DNA of 64,000 nt from Kribbella sp. NBC_01245. GTDB taxonomy: Bacteria; Actinomycetota; Actinomycetes; Propionibacteriales; Kribbellaceae. The translations under genes were made by a program, and so were the position numbers. Positions 36,955-46,980 of this stretch are shown here, piece after piece. Location of the stretch: the NCBI RefSeq assembly GCF_036226525.1, contig NZ_CP108487.1:1178001-1242000 (forward strand), read 5' to 3'. Under the pieces are notes generated by a model. The model saw only the letters and a list, made by a program, of their open reading frames with translations. It ran no database searches and was not told the origin of the DNA. How positions within the stretch are numbered: position 1 is the first letter of the stretch; each line of letters starts with the position of its first letter.

Positions 36955-38663
36955 CGGGCGTGCCCGCCGAGGTCGACGTCGCGATCCTCGGCGGGGGAGT
37001 GGCCGGCCTGACCTTGGCCCTGCAACTGCACAGACAACGGCCGGGCACGCGGATCGCCGTACTGGAACGACAGAGCCATCCCGTGCCGGAGACGACGCAC
37101 AAGGTGGGCGAGTCCACCGTCGAGATCGCCGGGTACTACCTGCGCCAGGTTCTGGGCCTGCAGGAGCACCTGCGGACCGAGCAGCTGGACAAGTTCGGGC
37201 TCCGGGTCTTCTTCTCCCACAACGGCAACGACGACATCACCCGCCGGGTCGAGCTCGGCCACTCGGTGCGCCCGCCCGGGGCGGTCGGCACCTACCAGCT
37301 CGACCGGGGCCGGCTGGAGAACGCGCTCGGCCGGATGCTCGTCGCCGGCGGCGTTCAGTTCTTGTCGGGCGTCAAGGTCGAGTCCGTCGAACTCGAGCCG
37401 GAGTCCGACCACCACCGGGTCACCGTTCGCGACACCGACGACGTGACCGGCGAGATCCAGGCCAAGTGGGTCGTGGACGGGACCGGGCGGAGCGCGATGC
37501 TCAAGCGCAAGCTCGGCCTGGCGAAGAAGGTCGGTCATCGGGCGAACGCGGTCTGGTTCCGGATCGCGCACCCCATCGACATCGACCGGTGGTCCGACGA
37601 CCCGGACTGGCACGACAGGGTGGTCGAGGGGCGGCGCGAGCTGTCGACCAACCACCTGATGGGACCCGGGTACTGGGTTTGGCTGATCCGGCTCGGATCC
37701 GGCGCGATCAGCATCGGCATCGTCACCGATGCCGACGTGCACGCCTTCGGCGAGCTGAACACCTTCGACCGGGCCATGCAGTGGCTCACCGAACACGAGC
37801 CGCAATGCGCGCGGATGATCGACGAGCACAGCGACAAGCTGCAGGACTTCCGGATCATGAAGGACTACGCCTACAGCAGTGAACAGGTCTTCTCCAGCGA
37901 CCGCTGGTGTCTCGCAGGCGAGGCCGGCGTCTTCCTGGATCCGTTCTACTCCCCAGGCCTGGATCTGATTGCCATCAGCAACGGCCTGATCGCGGACCTG
38001 GTCGGCCGGGCACTCGACGGCGAGGACGTCGAGGAGATCGCGGCGATCCACAACACGGTGTTCTTCCTGCTCACCGACGGCTGGCTGACCATTTACGAGA
38101 ATCAGTATCCCCTGATGGGCAACGCCCGGGTGATGACCTGCAAGGTCGTGTGGGACACGGCCGTCTACTGGGCCGTACCGGGCCTGCTCTACTTCCAGGA
38201 CAAATGGCGAGTGCTGGCCGATCACCCGGGCCTGCTGGAGGGTCTGGCCGGCTTCGGCACTACCAGCAAGGAAGTTCAGCGCTTCTTCCGCGAGTGGGGT
38301 GCTGTGGACGAGGAGCCGCCGGACCAGGCGCCGTTCGTGCGCTTCTACGACTTCGGCTTCATGCCGCGGTTGCATCTCGGCATGACCGCCGATCTGAGCG
38401 ACACCGATATGCAGGAGCGGTTCGACGCGAACGTCCGGTTCATCGACCAGCTGTCCGGCCAGCTGATCGCGACGGTGCTCGCGGAGTTCGAAGCCGATCC
38501 GGACCACGCCGCCAAGCAGGAGCAGGCGCAGCGTTGGCGCAAGGACGAGGTCCTGATGTCCCTGGTCGAGGTCTACGAGGCCGAACAGCCGGCGAACCCG
38601 GTCGACGATCACTGGATCACCCTCAGGCCGACCGTCGACACCAGTACCGGAGACAGCCGATGA
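36951..38663 (+). CDS. Flavin-dependent halogenase-like enzyme 3
   Basis: 570 aa from a GTG overlapping the previous stop. FAD-binding GGGVAG is at 14-19, K81 in LDKFGLRVFF, and the signature WVWLIR at 242-247 (R for P, as in copy 1). The remaining blocks match copies 1 and 2 through FYSPGLDLIAISNGLIADLV and YENQYPLMGNARVM. Three tandem copies could act at three ring positions or on three intermediates, or some may have turned to hydroxylation. Its stop overlaps the thioesterase ATG. Confidence 0.86.
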   Translation: MTGVPAEVDVAILGGGVAGLTLALQLHRQRPGTRIAVLERQSHPVPETTHKVGESTVEIAGYYLRQVLGLQEHLRTEQLDKFGLRVFFSHNGNDDITRRVELGHSVRPPGAVGTYQLDRGRLENALGRMLVAGGVQFLSGVKVESVELEPESDHHRVTVRDTDDVTGEIQAKWVVDGTGRSAMLKRKLGLAKKVGHRANAVWFRIAHPIDIDRWSDDPDWHDRVVEGRRELSTNHLMGPGYWVWLIRLGSGAISIGIVTDADVHAFGELNTFDRAMQWLTEHEPQCARMIDEHSDKLQDFRIMKDYAYSSEQVFSSDRWCLAGEAGVFLDPFYSPGLDLIAISNGLIADLVGRALDGEDVEEIAAIHNTVFFLLTDGWLTIYENQYPLMGNARVMTCKVVWDTAVYWAVPGLLYFQDKWRVLADHPGLLEGLAGFGTTSKEVQRFFREWGAVDEEPPDQAPFVRFYDFGFMPRLHLGMTADLSDTDMQERFDANVRFIDQLSGQLIATVLAEFEADPDHAAKQEQAQRWRKDEVLMSLVEVYEAEQPANPVDDHWITLRPTVDTSTGDSR

Positions 38664-39556
38664 CCGCCAACACGCTCCCTGAAAACTCCCTGCTGCACGA
38701 ACGGATCACCCGCCTGACAACCGACAAGCGCGCGCAGCTCCTCGCTCGGCTGCGGGCTGAGCCGTCCCGCGAGGACACGCCGTGGCTCGTGCGGTTCTCG
38801 CGCGGTGACGCGCCGGGCATCCGGCTGTTCTGTTTCTCGTACGCCGGAAGCGGTGCGTCGATCTTTCGCGGCTGGACCGACGGGCTACCGGCCGAGGTCG
38901 ACGTGTGGGCGGCGCAGCTGCCGGGCCGCGAGACCCGCGTAGGGGAGCAGCCGCTGGGGCGGATGGCTCCCGTCATCGATGCGCTGCACGAGGCGATCCG
39001 TCCTCAGTTGGACCTGCCGTACGTCTTCTTCGGTCACAGCATGGGTGCGCTCGTCGCGTTCGAGCTCGCCCGGCGGTTGCGAAGCGCTGGTGATCCTGAG
39101 CCTGCGCACCTTTTCCTGGCGGCGTTCCGGGCCCCGCAGCTGGCCAACCCGAACATCAAGATCTACCACCTGCCGGACGAGGTGCTGAAGACCGTCCTGC
39201 TCAAGGAGGGCACGCCCCAACAGGTTCTGGAGAACGACGAGCTGATGCGGGCGCTGCTGCCCACGCTGAGGGCCGACTTCGAGTTGTGCGACACCTACGA
39301 GTACGGCGCTGAGCCGCCGCTGCGGATGCCGGTCTCCGTTTTCGGAGGCCATCAGGACGTGCGGGTCGGCCGGAGCGATCTGGAGCCCTGGCGCGACCAG
39401 GCGGCCGGCCCGTTCCGGCTGGCGATGATTCCCGGTTCGCACTTCTTCCTGCACAGCGCTCAGGACCTGCTGCTCACCGAACTCGTCCGCGACCTCGGGA
39501 GCGCCGCACTGATCAAGGAAGGGGAACATGTCCATGACCGACCGATCGCCGGCTGA
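38660..39556 (+). CDS. Type II thioesterase
   Basis: 298 aa. The alpha/beta-hydrolase core LFCFSYAGSGASIFRGWTDG is the usual type II TE opening. Catalytic triad candidates are S127 in GHSMG, D233 in GGHQDV and H261 in GSHFF. Such enzymes remove stalled acyl groups or release product from carrier domains. The PKS has no terminal TE domain, so this one may also release the product. The N-terminus LTTDKRAQLLARLRA (19-33) resembles the extension of halogenase 1, possibly a shared docking helix. It overlaps both neighbours (4 and 29 bases). Confidence 0.9.
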   Translation: MTANTLPENSLLHERITRLTTDKRAQLLARLRAEPSREDTPWLVRFSRGDAPGIRLFCFSYAGSGASIFRGWTDGLPAEVDVWAAQLPGRETRVGEQPLGRMAPVIDALHEAIRPQLDLPYVFFGHSMGALVAFELARRLRSAGDPEPAHLFLAAFRAPQLANPNIKIYHLPDEVLKTVLLKEGTPQQVLENDELMRALLPTLRADFELCDTYEYGAEPPLRMPVSVFGGHQDVRVGRSDLEPWRDQAAGPFRLAMIPGSHFFLHSAQDLLLTELVRDLGSAALIKEGEHVHDRPIAG

Positions 39557-42500
39557 CCGATCCCGTGACCCGATCGCGATCGTAGGAATCGGCTGCCACT
39601 TTCCTGGCGGTGCGAAGGGCCCAGGTGCTTTCTGGGACCTGCTGTGCAACGGAGTCGACGCCACCCGGGACCTGCCGGCCGACCGCTGGGAGACGGGTAA
39701 GTTCTACGATCCGGCCGGCGGCAAGCTCGGCAAGATGAGCACGTTCCACGGTGGGTTCCTCGAGCGGATCGACGAGTTCGACGCCCAGTTCTTCGGCATC
39801 TCGCCGCGCGAAGCCATCTGGCTGGACCCGCAGCAGCGCCTGTTGCTGCAGGTGGCCTGGGAGGCAATGGAGGACGGCGGGCAGGTTCCCGACCGTCTCG
39901 CGGGAAGCGAGGTCGGCGTCTTCATGGGCGGCTTCACCCTCGACTACCAGCTGCTCCAGAACTACGGCGTCTACAGCCGCTACGAGCTTCAGACGCATTC
40001 GGCCACCGGCATGATGATGACGATGCTGGCCAACCGGCTGTCGTACTCCTTCGACTTCCGGGGCCCTAGCCTCGCAGTGGACACCGCGTGCTCCGGTTCG
40101 CTGGTCGCCGTCCACCTGGCGGCGCAGGCGATCGCGAACGGCGAGTGCTCGATGGCCCTGGCCGGCGGCGTGAACGTGATGATCGCCCCGAACATGACCA
40201 TCGCCGAGTCCAAGGGTGGATTCCTGTCACCCGACGGCCGGTCGAAGGCGTTCAGCGCGTCCGCGAACGGATACGCCCGCGGTGAGGGCGCCGGTGTGGT
40301 GGTCCTCAAGCCACTGAGCGACGCGCAGCGCGACGGCGACCCGGTCTACGCACTGATTCGGGGGAGCGCGGTCTCGCAGGACGGGCACACCAACGGCATC
40401 ACCGTGCCGAACGGCGATTCGCAGGCTGCGGCGATGCGCGCGGCGTACCTGCGCGCCGGTATCGCACCCCACGAGGTCCAGTACGTCGAAGCCCACGGAA
40501 CCGGGACCCCCGTCGGCGACCCGATCGAGGCAGGCGCGATCGGGCGGGTGCTCAGCGAGGGCCGTGCCGACGCGGACTGCGTGGTCATCGGGTCGGTGAA
40601 GACGAACATCGGTCACCTCGAGGCCGCGGCCGGTGTAGCAGGACTCATCAAAACCGCGCTGGCCCTCAAGCACGGCAAGATCCCTGGCCAGCTGCACTTC
40701 GAGGATCCCAACCCGGCCATCGACTTCGACCGGCTCAGGCTTCGGGTGCAGACCCGGCTCGGCGACTGGCCGGCGGCGTCCGCTCGTCGCCTTGCGGGGG
40801 TGAACTCGTTCGGGTTCGGCGGCACCAACGCGCATGTCGTCCTCGAGGGACCGCCTGCCCAGCCGGCCCCGGCCCGGCGCTCGCACGACCGGCGTTACCT
40901 CCTGCCGCTGTCGGCTCGCTCACCCGAGGCGCTCACGGCAGCGGCCGCGTCGACAGCCGAGCATCTGTCCGGGAACGCCGTTCACCTGCTGGACGTCGGG
41001 CACACTACCGGCCTCCGCCGCAGCCACCACGAGCACCGGCTCGCGGTCGTCGCATCGACGCCGGCCGACGTCACGAAGTACCTGCGTGAGTTCAGTGCCG
41101 GCCACGCCACCAAGGCGGTCACATCCGGCCGGTCACCCGCAGGGGGCAAGCCCAAGCTCGCGTTCGTCTTTTCCGGCATGGGCCCGCAGTGGTGGGCGAT
41201 GGCCCGGCAACTGCTGACCACGGAGCCGGTGTTCCGGGCCGCGGTCGAGAGGTGCGACGAAGAGCTTCGCAAGTACACCGGCTGGTCGCTGCTCGACGAG
41301 ATGCTCGCCGCCGAGGACATGTCGCAGATGGCGGAGACGAGGATTGCCCAGACGGCGAACTTCGCCGTCCAGATCGGTCTGGCCGAGATGTGGCGGACCT
41401 GGGGCATCGAGGCCGACGGCATCGTCGGTCACAGCACCGGCGAGGTCGCCGCGCAGTACCTGTCCGGTGTCTTGTCGTTCGAGGACGCCGTGAAGGTGAA
41501 CTACTACCGGAGCAGCCTGCAGCAGCACGCGACCGGCACCGGCCGGATGCTCGCGGTCGGGCTCACTCCGGAGACCCTCGACAAGGCCGTCGCGGACGCG
41601 GGTCCATTGGTATCGGTTGCCGCGATCAACAGCCCGTCCGCGGTCACGCTGTCCGGCGACGCGACGATCTTGGAGAGCATGGCCGCGCAACTGGAGACCT
41701 TCGGCGTCTTCCACAAGTTCCTCAACGTGAAGGTGCCCTACCACAGCCACTGCATGGACCCGCTGCGCGACGACCTGCTGGCCGGACTCGCGGATCTGAA
41801 GGCCCAGTCGGCGACCGTCCCGCTGTATTCCACCGTGACCGGGACCAGAATCGACGGCGGCGGCGTCAATGCGCACTACTGGTGGCAGAACGTCCGTGCC
41901 ACCGTGCTCTTCGCGTCCGCGTTCCGGGAGATGCTTGCCGACGGATACACGCACTTCCTCGAGATCGGTCCGCACCCTGTGCTCGCCGGCTCAATGAAGG
42001 AGCTTGCTGCCGAGCAGCAGGCCGACGTTCTGGTCGTGCCGTCACTGCGCCGCGACGAGGCTGATGACGACGTCCTGCTCGGTTCGCTCGGGTCGCTCTA
42101 CTCCCACGGGCAGAGTGTGAAGTGGGAGGCCTTCTACGGCGACGACGGCGGGCACCTCCAGCTGCCGACGTACCCGTGGCAGACCAAGCGGTACTGGAAC
42201 GAGTCGGTCGAGGCGCGCGAGGACCGTCACTACACGCAGGTCCATCCGCTGCTCGGTCAGCGGGTCAGCGCCAGTCAGCCTGCCTGGGAGCGCGAGTTCG
42301 GTGTCGGCGTGCTGCCATACCTCGCCGATCACCGGATCCAGGGGACCACCCTTGTCCCGGGCGCCGCGATGATCGAGATGGCGATGGCGGCCGCTCACGA
42401 GGTGTACGGCGATGACTGCTACACGGTTGAGGATCTCGAGTTCCGCAAGGCCGTAGTACTCCCGGAGACCGCTGACCCGAGGTTGCGGACGACCCTTCAC

Positions 42501-45107
42501 CAGGAGTCGGGGCGTGTCGAGATCGCCGGCTACACCGCCACGCCGTCGGGCGACCGTACCTGGACGATCCATGCGACCGCCCAGCTCGGCCGGCGGACGA
42601 CGACGCCCGCGCGCCGGGACCTGGCTGCCGCTCGGGCCGGCTGCGACCACGATGTGCCGCGGGACGACTTCTACGACCAGTCCCGGCAGATGGGGTTCGA
42701 GTACGGTCCGGTGTTCCAGGCGGTTCAGGACATCGTCAGCGGACCGCGCTCGGCCGTCGGCCGGGTCACAGTCCCGGAGCAGATCCGCGACGACCTCTCC
42801 TCGTACCGGTTCCACCCCGCCCTGATCGATGCCGCGTTCCAGGTCCTGCTGACGGCCGCGACGCCACTGACCACGGACGGCGAGAGCTCCGGTACGCCGT
42901 ACCTCCCGGTCGGAGTCGACAGCATCACTGTCCACGAGCCGCCGCGCGACGAGATGTTCGTCGTCGCCGAGGTGGTTCAGGCCGATGCCCGGGTCGTTGT
43001 CAGCGACCTCGCCCTCTGCGATGCGGACGGCTCGGTGCTGGCCGAGATCCGGGGATTCCGGGCCCAGTCGCTGCAGGCCGCGCCGAGCCAGAGCCTGGAC
43101 CGTCTGGACAGGAATCTGCACGAGCTGTCCTGGCGGGAGCAGCCGCTCGAGCCCACCCCAGCTGCGGAGCCGGACTCCGCCGCCTGGATCGTGTTCGCCG
43201 ATTCCTCCGGCATCGGCGGCGACGTCGTACGGCGCTTGCACGAGGCAGGCCGCCAGGTGATCACCGTCGAACACAACGACGTACCGAAGCTGGTCGAGAC
43301 AGAGCCCGGCTTGTACGTCGTGAATCCCGCGGACGCCGGCCAGTACAAGGAGCTGTTCCGCAAGCTGGGACAGGAGTTGTCGGTCGGCAAGGTCCTGCAT
43401 CTGTGGAGCCTGGATGCACTGTCCGGCGACGACGTCTCGGCGGACTTGCTCGAGGACGGCCAGCTGCTCGGCTCGGTGTCGGTGCTCAATCTCATGCAGG
43501 CACTGGCGGCTGAGCTCAATCACCAGCTGGCGCAGGTCTGGTTGGTGACGCGCGAGGCACAGGCGATCGGCGGCGTGCCGGGACCGGTCGCCGTGTCCCA
43601 GGCGCCGATGTGGGGTATCGGCCGGCTCGTCGGCCATCAGGAGTTCCCGAGTCTGTGGGGCGGGCTCGTCGACCTCGGACCCGGCGACGATGCCGGGCAG
43701 GCAAGGCGGCTGATCGAGGAGATCGACTCGGCCGCCGGCGAGGACCAGGTCGCCTATCGCCACGACCGGCGCTTCGTGGCCCGGCTCGCACCGAGTACGA
43801 ACTTGACGCCGCCGTTCCCGGTCCGCCTGCGCCGCCACGGCAGCTACGTGATCACCGGAGGACTCGGGACCCTCGGACTCCTGGTCGCCCGCTTCCTGGT
43901 GGATCGCGGTGCACGGCACGTGGTCCTCATGGCGCGGACCGCCGTACCGTCGCGGGACACCTGGCGCGACCTCCCGGCAGACCACCCACAGCGCGCTTTG
44001 ATCGATCAGTTGCTGACGCTCGAGGCGAGCGGTGCGACGGTGTCGTGCGCCGCGGTCGACTCTGCTGATGAGGACCAGCTCCATTCTTGGTACGACGATC
44101 ATCAGCGCAATCACCGGCCTCCGATCAGCGGCATCATCCACACCGCGGGCGTGGTCGAGGACGAGCTGATGGTCCGGATGACGCAGGCGTCGTTCGATCG
44201 GGTCATGCGGCCGAAACTGCGGGCGGGATGGCTGCTGCATCGGCTGTTCGCCGACGTGCCGCTGGACTTCTTCGTCTTGTTCGGTTCCACCGGATCCGTC
44301 ATCGCGTCGGCGGGCCAGGCGAACTACGCGGCCGCGAACGCCTTCCTCGACGCGTTGGCCGCCTACCGCCACCGACAGGGCCTGCCGGCGTTGACGATCG
44401 GCTGGGGACCCTGGTCGATCGGCATGGTCGAGAAGCTGAACCTCGAGCAGATGTACGCGCGCCGCGGCATCGAACTGATCACGCCGGAGTCAGGCACGCA
44501 GATCCTGGCGCGAGTCCTCAGCCAGCGCCCGGCCCACCTGGTGGCGATTACGGTCGATTGGCCGGCCGCCCGGGCGGCAGCGATTGCCGGTCAGCTCCCG
44601 CCGATGTTCGCCGAGCTCGGCATCAGCAGTGGCGAGGAGCAGTCGTCCGAATCGGTCGTCGATGCGGACTCGATCCTGGACGGCATCCGGCAGGCCCCCG
44701 AGGACGAGCGGGCCAACCTGCTCCGGGACCTGCTGCGCGACATCGCGGCCGGTGTACTGAATCTCGAGGCCTCCGAGCTCGGGGACGAGGAGAACCTGAG
44801 CAATCTCGGCATCGACTCGATGATGGCCGTTGAAGTGAAGGCCCGGATCGACATCATGCTCCGGGTCGACATCCCGGTGCTCGACCTCCTCCAGGGCGTC
44901 AGCGTCGTCGACCTCGCGGCCCGCATCCTGCCCCGGCTGAACCTCGATGCGACCCCGGCCGACCGGCCGGAGTCCACACCCGCTGTGGCGGAACCGAGTG
45001 ACGACGAGCTCGAGCAGCTCCTCGCCACGGCCTCACCCGACGAGCTGGAGGCGCTGCTTGCCGAGCTCGAGCGCGAAGAAGGGATGGATCATGAGCCAGC
45101 TCCTTAG
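39528..45107 (+). CDS. Type I polyketide synthase, KS-AT-DH-KR-ACP
   Basis: 1859 aa. KS (about 13-440): C188 in DTACSGS, H323 in EAHGTG, H363 in NIGHLEAA. AT (about 545-850): S636 in GHSTGE; the later YHSH motif does not settle malonyl versus methylmalonyl. DH (about 895-1190): H935 in DHRIQGTTLVP and D1101 in HPALIDAAFQ. KR (about 1430-1610): GGLGTLG nucleotide motif and Y1600 in ANYAAAN. ACP near 1720-1790 with S1764 in LGIDSMM for phosphopantetheine. No ER or TE is present. A C-terminal acidic helix (DELEALLAELEREE) may dock a partner. As the only PKS here, it is probably iterative, making a partly reduced or aromatic chain. AAGGAAGGGG gives the ribosome site. Confidence 0.93.
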   Translation: MSMTDRSPADRSRDPIAIVGIGCHFPGGAKGPGAFWDLLCNGVDATRDLPADRWETGKFYDPAGGKLGKMSTFHGGFLERIDEFDAQFFGISPREAIWLDPQQRLLLQVAWEAMEDGGQVPDRLAGSEVGVFMGGFTLDYQLLQNYGVYSRYELQTHSATGMMMTMLANRLSYSFDFRGPSLAVDTACSGSLVAVHLAAQAIANGECSMALAGGVNVMIAPNMTIAESKGGFLSPDGRSKAFSASANGYARGEGAGVVVLKPLSDAQRDGDPVYALIRGSAVSQDGHTNGITVPNGDSQAAAMRAAYLRAGIAPHEVQYVEAHGTGTPVGDPIEAGAIGRVLSEGRADADCVVIGSVKTNIGHLEAAAGVAGLIKTALALKHGKIPGQLHFEDPNPAIDFDRLRLRVQTRLGDWPAASARRLAGVNSFGFGGTNAHVVLEGPPAQPAPARRSHDRRYLLPLSARSPEALTAAAASTAEHLSGNAVHLLDVGHTTGLRRSHHEHRLAVVASTPADVTKYLREFSAGHATKAVTSGRSPAGGKPKLAFVFSGMGPQWWAMARQLLTTEPVFRAAVERCDEELRKYTGWSLLDEMLAAEDMSQMAETRIAQTANFAVQIGLAEMWRTWGIEADGIVGHSTGEVAAQYLSGVLSFEDAVKVNYYRSSLQQHATGTGRMLAVGLTPETLDKAVADAGPLVSVAAINSPSAVTLSGDATILESMAAQLETFGVFHKFLNVKVPYHSHCMDPLRDDLLAGLADLKAQSATVPLYSTVTGTRIDGGGVNAHYWWQNVRATVLFASAFREMLADGYTHFLEIGPHPVLAGSMKELAAEQQADVLVVPSLRRDEADDDVLLGSLGSLYSHGQSVKWEAFYGDDGGHLQLPTYPWQTKRYWNESVEAREDRHYTQVHPLLGQRVSASQPAWEREFGVGVLPYLADHRIQGTTLVPGAAMIEMAMAAAHEVYGDDCYTVEDLEFRKAVVLPETADPRLRTTLHQESGRVEIAGYTATPSGDRTWTIHATAQLGRRTTTPARRDLAAARAGCDHDVPRDDFYDQSRQMGFEYGPVFQAVQDIVSGPRSAVGRVTVPEQIRDDLSSYRFHPALIDAAFQVLLTAATPLTTDGESSGTPYLPVGVDSITVHEPPRDEMFVVAEVVQADARVVVSDLALCDADGSVLAEIRGFRAQSLQAAPSQSLDRLDRNLHELSWREQPLEPTPAAEPDSAAWIVFADSSGIGGDVVRRLHEAGRQVITVEHNDVPKLVETEPGLYVVNPADAGQYKELFRKLGQELSVGKVLHLWSLDALSGDDVSADLLEDGQLLGSVSVLNLMQALAAELNHQLAQVWLVTREAQAIGGVPGPVAVSQAPMWGIGRLVGHQEFPSLWGGLVDLGPGDDAGQARRLIEEIDSAAGEDQVAYRHDRRFVARLAPSTNLTPPFPVRLRRHGSYVITGGLGTLGLLVARFLVDRGARHVVLMARTAVPSRDTWRDLPADHPQRALIDQLLTLEASGATVSCAAVDSADEDQLHSWYDDHQRNHRPPISGIIHTAGVVEDELMVRMTQASFDRVMRPKLRAGWLLHRLFADVPLDFFVLFGSTGSVIASAGQANYAAANAFLDALAAYRHRQGLPALTIGWGPWSIGMVEKLNLEQMYARRGIELITPESGTQILARVLSQRPAHLVAITVDWPAARAAAIAGQLPPMFAELGISSGEEQSSESVVDADSILDGIRQAPEDERANLLRDLLRDIAAGVLNLEASELGDEENLSNLGIDSMMAVEVKARIDIMLRVDIPVLDLLQGVSVVDLAARILPRLNLDATPADRPESTPAVAEPSDDELEQLLATASPDELEALLAELEREEGMDHEPAP

Positions 45108-46044
45108 CCGGTTGCGAAGAGCGGTCATGGGTGTGCCGGATCGCGAAGCCACCGGGTTCAGTCGCGGCGACACGCCGAACTGGAATCACCTGAAGACCGT
45201 GGTCCGGTCGGCTGTCGGCGGATACCACGCGGTGCTGGACGGCCACCGGCTGGACAAGCTGGTCCCGCGACTGGACGAGACCCCGCTGGAGTTACGCGGC
45301 TATGCCTACGAGGGCGCGGCCATGGGCCTGACCGGGATGGACCTGTTCCTGCCTGGGTCCCGGCTGCAGCGGTACATCGATGGGCCCGGCCGCCCGCACA
45401 TTTACATGGTGCACATCGGCGCGGGCGAGGCGTTGGCCAGGCTGAAGCGTAAGCCGGAGCCTTTCCTGGCCAAGTTGCCCGACCCTGCCCTGCGCTGGTT
45501 GGCGATGGACGGGTACGGCTTCCACGAGGGCTTCTTCAAGCCGGCCAGGTTCGTCCAGGCGAAGCGGGTCCCGTCCCACCTGTCACCCTTCGGCCGACGC
45601 GTCTTCGACCAGGGCGTCGGACGCAGCATCTGGTTCGCCTCGGGCGCGGACGTCGGCGAGATCACGCGGACGATCGCGGCCTTTCCGGCGCACCGGCACG
45701 CGGACCTCTGGCTCGGCGTCGGTGTCGCCTGCGGGTACGTCGGCGGCGTCGACCGGGCCACGGTCGAGCAACTGCGCGACGCCGCGGGCCGGCATCTCGC
45801 CCGCGTCGCGGTCGGGACGGCGTTCGTCGCCAAGGGCAGGATCCGCGCGGGCAACCCGATTCCTGGCACGGAGCTCGCGTGCGAGGTGCTGTGCGGCATG
45901 ACGAGCCGAAAGGCGGCCGAGCACGTGGACGAGGCGTTCCGGAATCTGCCGGACAGCGCGGCCCGGCCGGCGTACGGCGTACTTCAGGACCGGCTGGAGG
46001 CCGTTTTCAGTCCCGCCGAGCAGAGTCTAGGGGAGCCGGCATGA
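45091..46044 (+). CDS. DUF1702-family protein 1
   Basis: 317 aa; the ATG overlaps the PKS 3' end by 17 bases. Family blocks are GYAYEGAAMGL, the invariant DGYGFHEGFF, FDQGVGRSIWFASGA and GVACGYVGGVD. No signal peptide, cofactor motif or membrane helix is clear. I recall DUF1702 proteins from enediyne and other polyketide clusters, where their function is undetermined. Position directly behind the PKS and translational coupling suggest work on the PKS product or assembly. Four paralogues lie within 5 kb. Confidence 0.82.
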   Translation: MSQLLSRLRRAVMGVPDREATGFSRGDTPNWNHLKTVVRSAVGGYHAVLDGHRLDKLVPRLDETPLELRGYAYEGAAMGLTGMDLFLPGSRLQRYIDGPGRPHIYMVHIGAGEALARLKRKPEPFLAKLPDPALRWLAMDGYGFHEGFFKPARFVQAKRVPSHLSPFGRRVFDQGVGRSIWFASGADVGEITRTIAAFPAHRHADLWLGVGVACGYVGGVDRATVEQLRDAAGRHLARVAVGTAFVAKGRIRAGNPIPGTELACEVLCGMTSRKAAEHVDEAFRNLPDSAARPAYGVLQDRLEAVFSPAEQSLGEPA

Positions 46045-46970
46045 GTCTCTTGGGAACCTTGCTGCGACCGGTCTTCGAGGTCACTCCGACCGATGTCCCG
46101 GTACTTACCAGCGGAGACGGCCCGACGGCCGAACGGCTGAGCAAGGTGGTGTTCACCGTCACCGAGTGCTGCGAACTAACCCTGGTGACGCGGCGCCACA
46201 AGCTGGTGGCCAAGCTCGACGCGTACCCGGAGGAACTACTCGGGTTCGCCTACGAAGGCGCGGGTGTCGGGCTGGCCGCACTCGACGACTTACTGCGGTG
46301 GAAGCAGCGCACCCGATCGTTTGTCGACGGACCCGCGCGCGACTACGTCTTCGCGGTCTACCTCGGTGCCGGCATGGGCCTGGCCCGGCTGCGCCGCAAT
46401 CCCGAGCCGTTCCGCCGTCGGCTCGACGACCCGGTGATGGGCTGGGCAGTGCTCGACGGGTACGGCTTCCACGAAGGCTTCTTCGCCTACCGCCGGCACG
46501 TGCAGGAGCGTGCCACGCCGCGACACCTCAGCGGCTACGGCCTACGGGTTTTCGACCACGGTCTCGGGCGTGGCCTCTGGTTCGCGACCGGCGCTGATGC
46601 CAAGCGGGTCCACGCCACGATCGACGGGTTCCCGCCGTACCGCCAGGGCGATCTGTGGGCCGGGATCGGGCTGGGCTGCGGGTACACCGGCGGTGTCGAC
46701 GAGCAGGTGCTCGACACCTTGCGCACGCTGGCCGGCCGGCATCTGCCGCGGCTGGCCGAGGGGGTCGTCGTGGCCGCCCGCGCGCGCCATCAGGTCGGCA
46801 ACCCGGGCGACACCGTCGAACTCGCCTCCGGCGTGATCTGCGGACTGAGCAGTCAGGAAGCCGCCGAGATCGCCCGGAACGCACTGGACGATCTCCCGAC
46901 CGACGACATCGAACCCGCCTACGAGCTCTGGCGGCAGCGCATCCGCTCCCAGTTCCCGAATCCGTCCTAG
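46041..46970 (+). CDS. DUF1702-family protein 2
   Basis: 309 aa, ATGA overlap with copy 1. Blocks: GFAYEGAGVGLAALD, DGYGFHEGFF, FDHGLGRGLWFATGA and GLGCGYTGGVDE. It also has ELASGVICGLSSQEAAEIA near the C-terminus, matching ELACEVLCGMTSRKAAEHV in copy 1, so 1 and 2 align over their full lengths. A pair of adjacent cysteines (TECCEL) occurs near residue 42. Function unknown, role inferred from the cluster. Confidence 0.82.
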   Translation: MSLLGTLLRPVFEVTPTDVPVLTSGDGPTAERLSKVVFTVTECCELTLVTRRHKLVAKLDAYPEELLGFAYEGAGVGLAALDDLLRWKQRTRSFVDGPARDYVFAVYLGAGMGLARLRRNPEPFRRRLDDPVMGWAVLDGYGFHEGFFAYRRHVQERATPRHLSGYGLRVFDHGLGRGLWFATGADAKRVHATIDGFPPYRQGDLWAGIGLGCGYTGGVDEQVLDTLRTLAGRHLPRLAEGVVVAARARHQVGNPGDTVELASGVICGLSSQEAAEIARNALDDLPTDDIEPAYELWRQRIRSQFPNPS

Positions 46971-46980
46971 GGGATCACTC

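Noticed and set aside
42042..44372. 776-codon minus-strand open frame opposite the PKS
   Set aside because: Antisense shadow of a PKS with all catalytic residues in place.
39528..45107. Enediyne PKS (PKSE)
   Set aside because: DUF1702 genes suggested it, but domain order is KS-AT-DH-KR-ACP with a C-terminal ACP and no PPTase domain, and other enediyne cassette genes are absent.
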